This document shows, one piece after another, positions 8,147-14,844 of a stretch of 16,481 nucleotides of DNA. Under the pieces are notes generated by a model, which saw only the letters and a list, made by a program, of their open reading frames with translations, was not told the origin of the DNA and did no database searches. Origin of the DNA: an uncultured Eubacteriales bacterium (GTDB taxonomy: Bacteria > Bacillota > Clostridia > Oscillospirales > CAG-272); NCBI GenBank assembly GCA_900547565.1, contig URHI01000030.1, forward strand, positions 1 through 16,481. The letters are read 5' to 3'. A program made the position numbers and the translations under genes. Position 1 is the stretch's first letter. Each line of letters opens with the position of its first letter.

Positions 8147-10075
8147 ATGCTTGCTAAATTAAGTGAACAGGTGGGGGCGGGCGCCGTCCCCACTTTGCGT
8201 AAAACCTTATATTCATCTCAAACAGCCGAAGATGCCACATGCCGTGGTGCTTTTTCTGTGACGCACAGGCTGGAGCTTTGCCTGTGTGTTCCGGTGCGGC
8301 TTGGTATTACGTCGGTGACGTTGCGTTTGTGCCGCGACGGTTGCCCGGACGGTGACATACATCTCGATATTGCTAAAAACGAGTTTGGTATTGACCGCTA
8401 CACCGTTACGCTACAGCTTTCCGAGCTGTGCGCCGGAGAGCGGTCGGGACTGTTTTATTATGAATTTATATTCAACCGCGGACGTGAGGTAATGTATTCG
8501 GATACCGTCAATAATGTGGATATGACGCTGTCCGGAGTGCCTGCACGGCGGTTTTTGTTGCTTGTTTACGAGGATGGCTTCAGCGTGCCTGATTGGTTGG
8601 GAAGCAATATTATATATCACATATTCGTAGACAGGTTTGGCAATACGGGTGATAGCTTACTTATTCGTGACGGTGCGGTCATCCATTCCGAGTGGGACAG
8701 TGACGTGCCGGATTATGCCGAGGTGCCGGGTGGTGATGTTGCAAACAATGACTTTTTCGGCGGCACTCTTGACGGTATAACCACACGGCTCGACTATCTC
8801 GGCTCCCTCGGCGTGGGTACGTTATATCTCAGTCCAGTGTTTGACTCGCCCTCAAACCACAAGTACGATACAGGAGATTATGAGTCTGTTGACACCATGT
8901 TCGGCGGAGATGCCGCGCTTGACCGTCTGCTCTCAGCAACTGCAGAGCGGGGAATGAAGGTCATACTTGACGGCGTATTTAACCACACCGGCGATGACAG
9001 CCGTTATTTCAACCGTTACGGCCATTATCCCGATCCGGGTGCATACCAATCTGTGGCATCACCGTATTTCAAATGGTACAATTTCCGTGAATATCCCGAT
9101 CAGTACGAATGTTGGTGGAATATACGCATAATGCCGCGCCTGCGCCATGACAATCCGGATTGCCGTCATTATTTCACGGGTGACGACGGCATCGGTGCGC
9201 GCTACATCAGACGCGGGATATCAGGGTGGCGGCTTGACGTCGCAGATGAGCTGAACGATGACTTTCTTGACGAATTTCGCGAGAGCGTCAAGCGCGTGTC
9301 AGACGGTCAGGCGGTGATTATCGGTGAGGTGTGGGAAAACGCTGCCGATAAGCAGGCATACGGCAGGCGTCGCAGATATCTGCAGGGCCGTCAGCTTGAC
9401 AGCGTCATGAACTACCCGGTGCGCAACGGAATTATTGATTTTATTCTTCACCGTGACGGACGATTGTTGTACGACACATTGACGGGGATATATGCGTCGT
9501 ATCCTCCGGCTGTGTGTAACAGCCTGATGAATTTGCTGGGAACGCACGATACAGAACGTATACTGACCGTATTGGCTGATGCCGGCACCGATATGATGTC
9601 AAACTCGCAACTTGCAAGCTATAGACTTCCGCCGGACAAACGCGATTTGGCACGCCAAAGGCTGATACTTGCCTCAACAATTCAGTACACGATTTACGGC
9701 ACACCGTCTCTGTACTACGGCGACGAGGCGGGAATGGAAGGCGGGCGAGATCCGTTTTGCCGTATGCCGTTCCCGTGGGGGCACGAGGACATGCAGCTGC
9801 TCGGACATTACCGCAGGCTCGGCTTAATACGGCGCGAGGCGGTATACAGTGGGGGCGACTTTCGTGTGCTGGAGTATGGCAACGGCTATTTTGCCTTTGA
9901 ACGTACTAAAAACGGTGAGCGCATAATAACCGCGGTAAACTGTTCAGACATTCCACATTGCTTTACTACTATGACGCAAAAATATAAAGATTTGCTTTCC
10001 AATGCTGATTATTGTGAAAATGTGATGCTCGGAGCTATGCAAGCGGCAGTACTCAAGGAGATAAGTGATGTTTAA
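8147..10075 (+). CDS. Cytosolic GH13 alpha-glucan hydrolase (alpha-amylase / neopullulanase-like)
   Basis: This 642-aa glycoside hydrolase probably trims or debranches limit dextrins left by GlgP. Residues 1 to about 150 form a beta-sandwich-like N-terminal domain. The GH13 barrel follows, from IIYHIFVDRFGN through LDGVFNHTGDD, the nucleophile Asp364 in GWRLDVADEL, the acid/base Glu394 in VIIGEVWEN and Asp468 in LLGTHDTERIL. The segment CWWNIRIMPRLRHDNPD resembles the cyclomaltodextrinase, neopullulanase and GH13_39 groups. No signal peptide is seen. The ATG at 8147 lies 1 bp after the glgP stop and follows AAAAAGG; the frame is open back to 7937, but that part lies inside glgP and shows no domain. 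Exact specificity (alpha-1,4, alpha-1,6 or both) cannot be read from the sequence. Confidence 0.9.
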   Translation: MLAKLSEQVGAGAVPTLRKTLYSSQTAEDATCRGAFSVTHRLELCLCVPVRLGITSVTLRLCRDGCPDGDIHLDIAKNEFGIDRYTVTLQLSELCAGERSGLFYYEFIFNRGREVMYSDTVNNVDMTLSGVPARRFLLLVYEDGFSVPDWLGSNIIYHIFVDRFGNTGDSLLIRDGAVIHSEWDSDVPDYAEVPGGDVANNDFFGGTLDGITTRLDYLGSLGVGTLYLSPVFDSPSNHKYDTGDYESVDTMFGGDAALDRLLSATAERGMKVILDGVFNHTGDDSRYFNRYGHYPDPGAYQSVASPYFKWYNFREYPDQYECWWNIRIMPRLRHDNPDCRHYFTGDDGIGARYIRRGISGWRLDVADELNDDFLDEFRESVKRVSDGQAVIIGEVWENAADKQAYGRRRRYLQGRQLDSVMNYPVRNGIIDFILHRDGRLLYDTLTGIYASYPPAVCNSLMNLLGTHDTERILTVLADAGTDMMSNSQLASYRLPPDKRDLARQRLILASTIQYTIYGTPSLYYGDEAGMEGGRDPFCRMPFPWGHEDMQLLGHYRRLGLIRREAVYSGGDFRVLEYGNGYFAFERTKNGERIITAVNCSDIPHCFTTMTQKYKDLLSNADYCENVMLGAMQAAVLKEISDV

Positions 10076-10409
10076 AAAGGTCTTTTCATTCTGGACAAAA
10101 TCCAAAAATCCGGATAGTCCACGTTATCGCTATGACATGGCAAAGCGTATATGCGGTCACCATATCAAGTATGTTACAGAGCGCCACGGTGAAGAGCCTG
10201 AAGAGGTCATAGGTAAGGACGGAGCACTCAACATACGTGATGACGAACTGCTTGTGTTTGCCTCCTCGGATATACTCATGCGCTGTAAAATCGAGCAAAT
10301 GCAGGCATGGGAGCTTCTCAGCCATGACGGCGTTGTCATTACGGCGCCCGACCTTGAGCACGGAGGCCTGGAACGTACTATAATTGTGCATTACGTATAT
10401 TACCGCTGA
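10068..10409 (+). CDS. Small protein of unknown function, last gene of the glycogen operon
   Basis: I do not recognise a named family. The 113-aa product is mostly soluble, with a basic N-terminus (MFKKVFSFWTKSK). Two segments look constrained: RYRYDMAKRICGHHIKYVTE (about residues 19-38) and GALNIRDDELLVFAS (about 53-67). The end, PDLEHGGLERTIIVHYVYYR, is rich in charged and aromatic residues. It has no signal peptide and no membrane span. AAGGAG at 10055-10060 lies 7 nt before the ATG at 10068; a GTG at 10065 is in frame but sits too close to that site. The gene overlaps the GH13 gene by 8 bp, so it is probably translated with it. A link to glycogen metabolism is inferred from position only. 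Confidence 0.8.
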   Translation: MFKKVFSFWTKSKNPDSPRYRYDMAKRICGHHIKYVTERHGEEPEEVIGKDGALNIRDDELLVFASSDILMRCKIEQMQAWELLSHDGVVITAPDLEHGGLERTIIVHYVYYR

Positions 10410-10436
10410 ACGCAAGCTTTCAGTTGACTAAAGAAA

Positions 10437-10464
10437 AAGCCACCGACACGAGCGTGCAAGGTTA
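10437..10464 (+). repeat. Left-end subterminal hairpin of the IS200-like relic
   Basis: The segment starts AAGCCACCG and ends AGGTTA. It can fold with AA..CC pairing to GG..TT on the outside and CACG (10447-10450) pairing to CGTG (10453-10456) on the inside. The same flanks enclose the right-end hairpin at 10766-10790. In IS200/IS605 elements such hairpins are the sites recognised by the transposase. Confidence 0.5.
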
Positions 10465-10575
10465 GCGGTATAATATAACAACCGAATAAGCGCCTTTACG
10501 CAAAACACCGGGGAAGAATAATCCGTGGTGGAACCAAGCATCCTTGTATAATGTAAGTGGATTGACACCGCTTAT

Positions 10576-10582
10576 AAGGAGG
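10576..10582 (+). promoter_or_regulatory. Ribosome binding site of the tnpA relic, next to a leader hairpin
   Basis: AAGGAGG lies 7 nt before the ATG at 10590. Immediately upstream, TAAGTGG and CCGCTTA (about 10554-10575) can pair with one G-U wobble, giving a hairpin against the ribosome site. Leader hairpins that limit TnpA translation are known from IS200. A TATAAT at 10547-10552 lacks a clear -35 partner. Confidence 0.5.
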
Positions 10583-10589
10583 CTTTAAA

Positions 10590-10670
10590 ATGAAATAAGA
10601 AAATAACGGGATAAAGAGCATCGCCCACAGCAAATACATGATTAAGCAGGTATATAAAGGCAGCCGCTAG
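10590..10670 (+). pseudogene. tnpA: Remnant of tnpA (IS200/IS605 transposase N-terminus)
   Basis: The frame begins ATG AAA TAA, so it stops after two codons. Read through the stop, it gives ENNGIKSIAHSKYMIK, which matches the usual opening of IS200-type TnpA (short charged lead, then S-x-AHTKY-x-x-KYHIVF). The following KYHIVF-PKYRR segment is absent: the frame runs into QVYKGSR and a TAG at 10668, inside the 10656-10685 hairpin. The HUH and tyrosine catalytic residues are all missing, so the fragment is dead as a transposase. The family call is recalled from the motif rather than from an alignment. Confidence 0.65.
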
Positions 10671-10685
10671 CGTGCGGCTGCCTTT
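10656..10685 (+). terminator. Perfect 12-bp stem hairpin, terminator-like
   Basis: AAAGGCAGCCGC pairs exactly with GCGGCTGCCTTT around the loop TAGCGT. The A-run and T-run at the foot of the stem could support termination in either direction, although no long U tract follows. It is the best candidate for ending glycogen operon transcripts (+) and perhaps PHP-gene transcripts (-). It also marks the point where the tnpA remnant breaks off. Confidence 0.5.
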
Positions 10686-10765
10686 GATTGTAATGCAATG
10701 TTAAGCTTTCGGTGTCCCTTTTAGGTGCTAAGTCTGTATTTGTTTCTTATAGTTAGTGGCTGTGC

Positions 10766-10790
10766 AAGCCACCGGCTTCGCCGGAGGTTA
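10766..10790 (+). repeat. Right-end subterminal hairpin of the IS200-like relic
   Basis: The segment starts AAGCCACCG and ends AGGTTA. CCGGC (10772-10776) pairs with GCCGG (10780-10784) around the loop TTC, and an outer CC/GG pair extends the stem past an A-A mismatch. An overlapping alternative hairpin, GTGGCT (10756-10761) with AGCCAC (10767-10772), competes for the same bases. Confidence 0.55.
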
Positions 10791-10845
10791 TGCCTTACCT
10801 ATAATGGAGATTATTTTTGGGTTACCCGTTAGAACTTTGCGTAGG

Positions 10846-13500
10846 TTATTTATTAATTATCTTGGGCATTCCGGTACTTACGGTTCCGGGCGTAGCAGTT
10901 ACCTTAACCTGAGATGGCAACTGGGTGAAAGTGTAATTCATAGAGTACGAAAATGTAATTGCTTTGTTGGCTTGAACATCGTTATAGCCCGTATCTCTAT
11001 TATACCATATCCTGCCGATAACCGTTGTGCCTTTCCTCAATTCTATATGGACCGGATACTTTTGCGGCAATGCAGCTCCACCGACAATGATCACCTGATT
11101 TGAATTCAGATCCGTTCCGTAGAACTTGTTGAAATCGGCAAGAGTGAGAGCGTTGTTATGACGTACCCAGACCACTATTGCTGAATGAGGTTGAATTTCG
11201 CCACTGAGCTGCCATGTGTTATTGGCTATTTCATCGCTCTTGGCACCGGGCTTAGGTCTGCAACAGATGCTGTAATCTGAGAGCTTGATGACGTTGTTGC
11301 TGTTGTTGTAGAGCTCTATGAATTCATATTCATCGTCCTCTTTGCCGGTTGTCCATGGGACTATTTCGGTGAACATCAGTTCCGCAAGCTCCGAATACAT
11401 TACAGCCTTGTATTCGGTTCCGTCAAGTGTGCCGGTAACTATTGCATATACTCTTACTGAACTTATGCTGTATGGAACATCCGCATATGGAACGACGGTT
11501 GCACCGGGAGCAATATCTCCAATCTTTGTTGTTGCCTTCGGAGTAATTTTACGTGCCAATGAGATTCCGGTTGCGTTACCAAGATAAAACTCTACCTTGG
11601 CATTCTCGATCGTACCCTTGGAGTTATTCTTTACATAGGCATATATTCTGTGGGATTTTGTTTGCTCCTCGGCTACCAATTCCTGGTCAAGCTTTTGTAT
11701 GCTCAGAACGTCCCGGTTTTCGACCCACACGGGTGCTGTTACGCAGTAATTTGTACCGTCAGTGATCTTTACATAGTAGTAATCGTAATCTGCCGGTAGA
11801 TCGAGCTCCCAATCTATTTTCTTGTTTTTGCCAACAGCTTTATAGGCGACTACAATTCCGTCTTCAGCTATTATGCTAAGCGTTCCGAGACCGGTTTCTT
11901 TGGCAGTTTCTGCATTGACGGTAATATGGAGACTGCTTGGATTGTCGAGTCTCGCACCCATCCATTCGTCATTAACTTTATAATAGACCTTAAGCGATTT
12001 GTCTGTTGTGGTATATGTTCTGTTTTTGAAAAATGCCTCAACAATGTTAGCTCTGGTCAGAGCGGGAGCCAGTGCATATCCACAGTATTCGTAAGCATTG
12101 CCCCAGTTTGGAGTATGGTTATCCTCGTTGTACATCGGAGAAGTATGCCAGCCCTTTGACAAACTCAAAGCATAGACCTCATCATAGCCCTTTCCCTTGA
12201 TTTCCGAAAGAACGACCGTGCTATCGAATTTATCTGTTCTGCCTTCAAATTCAAGAAAGTTACCCCACGTATATCCGGGATGGTTGAACATGGTCACAAT
12301 GTTATTTTTAGAGGAATTGTATTTGTAATAATTATATAGCGGGAGCTCTCTTGTTGTTAGTCTTGTACTGTTAATAGTGTTTAAGTGACCATAATATCCG
12401 GTGGATTGGCCGTATGTCTGTTCAAATCCATAAAGGGTCACGTATTGTCCGGGGTCATTCAGTTTGTCTGCAGTGGCAATATGAATATTAGTATATTCGG
12501 TTTGGGTGATGGAGTTTGAGTGGTCGGTTACAGCAAAGAAATCCAATTTAGCCACATCTCTTGCATATTCATATGCTTGCAGTACCGTACCTTGACCATC
12601 GGATTCAGAGGTATGAGCATGAACCTCGCCGGAATAGAGATTCATGATATCACCATTTCCGCAGGAGAATGTGTTTGAATACACACTGAAGTTGCCGGCT
12701 TTGTCGGTAAGCTTCAGATATGCTGTATAATCCCCACTCTCAACTGTGAAGCCTCTTGCGATGACCTTTGAAGAACTTATTTCCGCATATTGGGTATAGT
12801 CTTTTCCGTTGATCATCAACTGAAATCCGTCTTCTGCCAGCGAATTGATATCGCTGATGGTGTACGACAGATCCGGAGTATATACATCCTCGTAATAGTA
12901 AGTGTTCTCAGGTGTGTGTGAAATAACACTAAGAGTGGCGTTCGACGCATAAGTAGCATTTTCGGGGAAAACAATGTAATCACCGTTTACACTGAATCCT
13001 TGAATATACGATAGTGCTTGCTTGTAACCATCTATATTCTGTGCATATACCCGAATATACCTATCCGATGATACTATACCGAAGGTTGCTTTATCATCGG
13101 CCGGGTAGGGAAACTCATCACAACTTACTTTCCCAACCAGGATCATTACATCGGATTCTACCATAGAGGTCTCGGTATAACTGGTTACAACAATCGATTG
13201 GTTAAATTTGTTTATATAGTCTCTTAACTGCTGGACTGCCTTCACCAGATCTGCATCAGCATTGTTTTCATATACAAGCGCAACGTTTTTGTTGACATTC
13301 GGTCCTGCAATCAAAATGCCTTCTGGAATCTTAACTACGTCTTCGGTATCAGTTGTGTCGGAAACAGTCGGCGATGTTGTTTCAATAGAATCTGTATCGG
13401 CAGGTGTTGTAACTACATTGTCATTTGTTCCGATATTGCATGAAACAAAACTAAGTACCATAAAGAGTACCAGTATGGTCGCTAAGAGTCTTTTCATCAT
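10846..13500 (-). CDS. Secreted PHP-domain metallohydrolase lipoprotein (CehA/McbA-like) with C-terminal lamin-tail domain
   Basis: The 884-aa product starts with a lipoprotein signal (MMKRLLATILVLFMVLSFVSC, lipid-site Cys21) and a Thr/Asp-rich linker (about 28-57). Residues 60-185 look like the N-terminal domain of GH67 and related secreted enzymes (LIAGPNVNKNVALVYENN, MILVGK). The PHP domain covers about 288-500: EVHAHTSESDG with His294 and His296, AVTDHSN with Asp326 and His327, GHLN with His372, FNHPGYTW with His407, then WHTSP and DNHTPNWG. Residues 610-690 resemble a CARDB-type beta-domain, and 706 to about 865 a lamin-tail domain (FTEIVPW, EFIELYNNSNNVIKLSDYSI). PHP domains use clustered His/Asp to hold metals and cleave phosphoesters or similar bonds; the substrate is unknown. 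GAGAGG at 13507-13512 supports the start. The gene is visibly more AT-rich than the glycogen operon. Confidence 0.85.
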   Translation of the reverse strand: MMKRLLATILVLFMVLSFVSCNIGTNDNVVTTPADTDSIETTSPTVSDTTDTEDVVKIPEGILIAGPNVNKNVALVYENNADADLVKAVQQLRDYINKFNQSIVVTSYTETSMVESDVMILVGKVSCDEFPYPADDKATFGIVSSDRYIRVYAQNIDGYKQALSYIQGFSVNGDYIVFPENATYASNATLSVISHTPENTYYYEDVYTPDLSYTISDINSLAEDGFQLMINGKDYTQYAEISSSKVIARGFTVESGDYTAYLKLTDKAGNFSVYSNTFSCGNGDIMNLYSGEVHAHTSESDGQGTVLQAYEYARDVAKLDFFAVTDHSNSITQTEYTNIHIATADKLNDPGQYVTLYGFEQTYGQSTGYYGHLNTINSTRLTTRELPLYNYYKYNSSKNNIVTMFNHPGYTWGNFLEFEGRTDKFDSTVVLSEIKGKGYDEVYALSLSKGWHTSPMYNEDNHTPNWGNAYEYCGYALAPALTRANIVEAFFKNRTYTTTDKSLKVYYKVNDEWMGARLDNPSSLHITVNAETAKETGLGTLSIIAEDGIVVAYKAVGKNKKIDWELDLPADYDYYYVKITDGTNYCVTAPVWVENRDVLSIQKLDQELVAEEQTKSHRIYAYVKNNSKGTIENAKVEFYLGNATGISLARKITPKATTKIGDIAPGATVVPYADVPYSISSVRVYAIVTGTLDGTEYKAVMYSELAELMFTEIVPWTTGKEDDEYEFIELYNNSNNVIKLSDYSICCRPKPGAKSDEIANNTWQLSGEIQPHSAIVVWVRHNNALTLADFNKFYGTDLNSNQVIIVGGAALPQKYPVHIELRKGTTVIGRIWYNRDTGYNDVQANKAITFSYSMNYTFTQLPSQVKVTATPGTVSTGMPKIINK

Positions 13501-13655
13501 TTTTTGCCTCTCATTATTTTATTATTTTGAAATAGAAATTCATGATCATACTTTCCCGAGGGATTCATCAGGCTTATTCTGTCGTTATCTGAAGCTTCTT
13601 TGGAAAACAGGTCATTTTTTGCATGCTGATCCCACAAGAACAATTACACAAATAT

Positions 13656-13684
13656 AGTATAGTATATTATCAGAACAATGTCAA
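13656..13684 (-). promoter_or_regulatory. Sigma-A promoter of the PHP lipoprotein gene
   Basis: On the - strand, TTGACA (13679-13684) and TATACT (13656-13661) are separated by exactly 17 bp. The predicted RNA start is near 13649, giving a leader of about 150 nt before the ATG at 13500. I see no recognisable riboswitch in that leader. Confidence 0.75.
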
Positions 13685-13790
13685 TAACATTATTAGAAAC
13701 GGTGTCAGAAACCATGAAATTATTATTTTTCGTTGTTACGATGAAAAGCGGAATTACAGCCGGCACTCACAGCTTGACTGTAAACCTAAC

Positions 13791-13958
13791 ATGACTGAAA
13801 TCACAGGCTTTCCCCCTGCTTTTAGCGACAGGGACTATCTTCTGCTGATACAAAATAGCCTCAGAAACAAAGATACCGAGGCAATCAAGTGCCTCGGTAT
13901 TTCTGCCGCCGATTTTTCCGTTGAAGATGCAAAGAAATACCGGTGGATTTTTCTTTAG
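13791..13958 (+). CDS. Doubtful 55-aa ORF, possibly a remnant
   Basis: The frame encodes 55 residues and ends SAADFSVEDAKKYRWIFL. Its amphipathic middle (RDYLLLIQNSLRNKD) and the clean end look protein-like. The frame stays open upstream to an ATG at 13623, but that part is AT-rich, crosses the promoter of the opposite gene and looks non-coding. No ribosome site precedes the ATG at 13791 and no promoter is seen. The 11-bp palindrome at 13873-13900 lies inside it. It could be the tail of a lost gene, a small real gene or chance. I recognise no family. The rest of the 13501-13973 gap holds only the promoter above, the leader of the PHP gene and the terminator. Confidence 0.3.
   Translation: MTEITGFPPAFSDRDYLLLIQNSLRNKDTEAIKCLGISAADFSVEDAKKYRWIFL
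13873..13900 (-). terminator. Probable terminator of the lipoprotein gene
   Basis: ATACCGAGGCA pairs perfectly with TGCCTCGGTAT around a 6-nt loop. On the - strand it is followed by CTTTGTTTCT, a moderately U-rich tail, and it lies about 74 nt past the stop of the lipoprotein gene at 13974. On the + strand the stem is followed by TTCTG only, so the - direction fits better. Confidence 0.6.
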
Positions 13959-13973
13959 TTAATGACTCGGTTT

Positions 13974-14765
13974 TTATTCAGCAGATTCTGTATAGTCGTT
14001 GAGGTCGTCGGGCAATATGACTTCAACTGGCGTGCCGGGATTGACGTACTCAACTTCTGCGGTTATAAGCGTGGATATTGACGGAATACCGTAGGTAGCA
14101 AATTGTACATCGGCCTTGAAGGTTATGGTGAATCTGGATATGTATCCGTCCGCCGTTATTATGATCGACAGTTTGATGTCATCAATTGAAGTGTTGTCCG
14201 TGACGCTGACATACTCGCTCAGCTGCTTGAAACTGGCAATAAACTGCTCTGTTGACAGTGCAAGATTGATTGTCTTGGTACCGTCACTGTTTTTGATCAG
14301 TTCAACGTCCTTCAGCACGTCCTCGGGAAGCTCGACGGTAATTCTGTCTATCATGTCAGAGAGGTTGTAATCGATGCTTACGGTGCTTTTGATGTCTGAC
14401 TTGATTTTTTTCTGTCCGATCACATAATAGGCGTATCCATCCTTATTGTAGACCGAAATATCGAGTTTTTGACTGCCGAACCCTACTCTCATTGTTCCGC
14501 AATATGCCGGCGTGTCGCTGTTAAGACCGGATGCTTTTATGTTGTATTCACTGGTGTATCCTGCCGCCGCGGAAATTGAGGAATAAAGTCCTTGAGCTGA
14601 TATTTGCTGATCAATTTTAATGTTACATTCATAGGAGTCAAGTGAATCTGTCTTTTTCATGGCATCAGTGAATGCCATGTATGCCTCGGCATGCTCACAT
14701 GACGTGAACATCATCGTCGACAAAAGCAATAATAAGGCAAGCAATAACGAGGTTGTTTTTTTCAT
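13974..14765 (-). CDS. Lipoprotein of unknown function (LolA/LppX-like fold suspected)
   Basis: The 263-aa product has a basic start, a long Leu-rich core and the lipobox FTSC, with the lipidated Cys at residue 23, so it should sit on the outer face of the membrane. The mature part has an early helical stretch (AYMAFTDAMKKTDSLDSYEC) and then repeated beta-strand-like segments (MRVGFGSQKLDISVYNKDGYAYYVIG, LSIIITADGYISRFTITFKAD). This pattern resembles the open beta-barrel lipoproteins often annotated as DUF6612- or LppX/LolA-like in Clostridia; that link is an inference from style, not from an alignment. AAAGGAG at 14773-14779 supports the start. It has its own promoter, and a terminator-like hairpin follows. 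No catalytic motif is seen; a lipid- or glycan-binding role is possible. Confidence 0.8.
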   Translation of the reverse strand: MKKTTSLLLALLLLLSTMMFTSCEHAEAYMAFTDAMKKTDSLDSYECNIKIDQQISAQGLYSSISAAAGYTSEYNIKASGLNSDTPAYCGTMRVGFGSQKLDISVYNKDGYAYYVIGQKKIKSDIKSTVSIDYNLSDMIDRITVELPEDVLKDVELIKNSDGTKTINLALSTEQFIASFKQLSEYVSVTDNTSIDDIKLSIIITADGYISRFTITFKADVQFATYGIPSISTLITAEVEYVNPGTPVEVILPDDLNDYTESAE

Positions 14766-14798
14766 TGTTTATCTCCTTTCAGGAACAATCCCATAATC

Positions 14799-14827
14799 AT
14801 TATAGCACTCCTGTTCAGTAAAGTCAA
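14799..14827 (-). promoter_or_regulatory. Sigma-A promoter of the lipoprotein gene
   Basis: On the - strand, TTGACT (14822-14827) and TATAAT (14799-14804) are 17 bp apart. The promoter begins about 18 bp past the stop codon of the upstream gene. The -35 element overlaps the edge of a perfect palindrome (14826-14839). Confidence 0.8.
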
Positions 14828-14839
14828 CAAAATTTTGTT
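14826..14839. promoter_or_regulatory. 14-bp perfect palindrome at the lipoprotein promoter, possible operator
   Basis: AACAAAATTTTGTT is an exact dyad whose edge overlaps the -35 box of the lipoprotein promoter. Its place suits a repressor or activator site, but AT-rich palindromes also arise by chance. The same bases could form a weak hairpin at the end of the upstream gene. Confidence 0.35.
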
Positions 14840-14844
14840 TTTGC

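Larger units (their letters stand above)
10430..10795 (+). mobile_element. Degenerate IS200/IS605-type element, internally deleted (MITE-like)
   Basis: This stretch fills most of the gap between the convergent glycogen operon and the PHP-domain gene. Its left part has a hairpin (10437-10464), a leader, a ribosome site and the start of a TnpA frame. Its right part has a hairpin (10766-10790) of matching design. Both hairpins begin AAGCCACCG and end AGGTTA. Subterminal hairpins of this sort, without terminal inverted repeats, are characteristic of IS200/IS605 elements. Only about 19 codons of transposase-like sequence remain, so the element cannot move by itself. The exact ends are not determined: these elements make no target duplication, so the coordinates are estimates good to about 10 bases. 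Confidence 0.65.

Noticed and set aside
10440..10690. A structured non-coding RNA (6S, SRP, tmRNA or riboswitch) in the gap after the glycogen operon
   Set aside because: None of the conserved cores of these RNAs could be seen. The tnpA remnant and matched end hairpins explain the region better.
13501..13649. A riboswitch or leader peptide in the 150-nt leader of the PHP gene
   Set aside because: Only a 13-codon ATG frame without a ribosome site is present, and no strong stem or known aptamer motif was seen.
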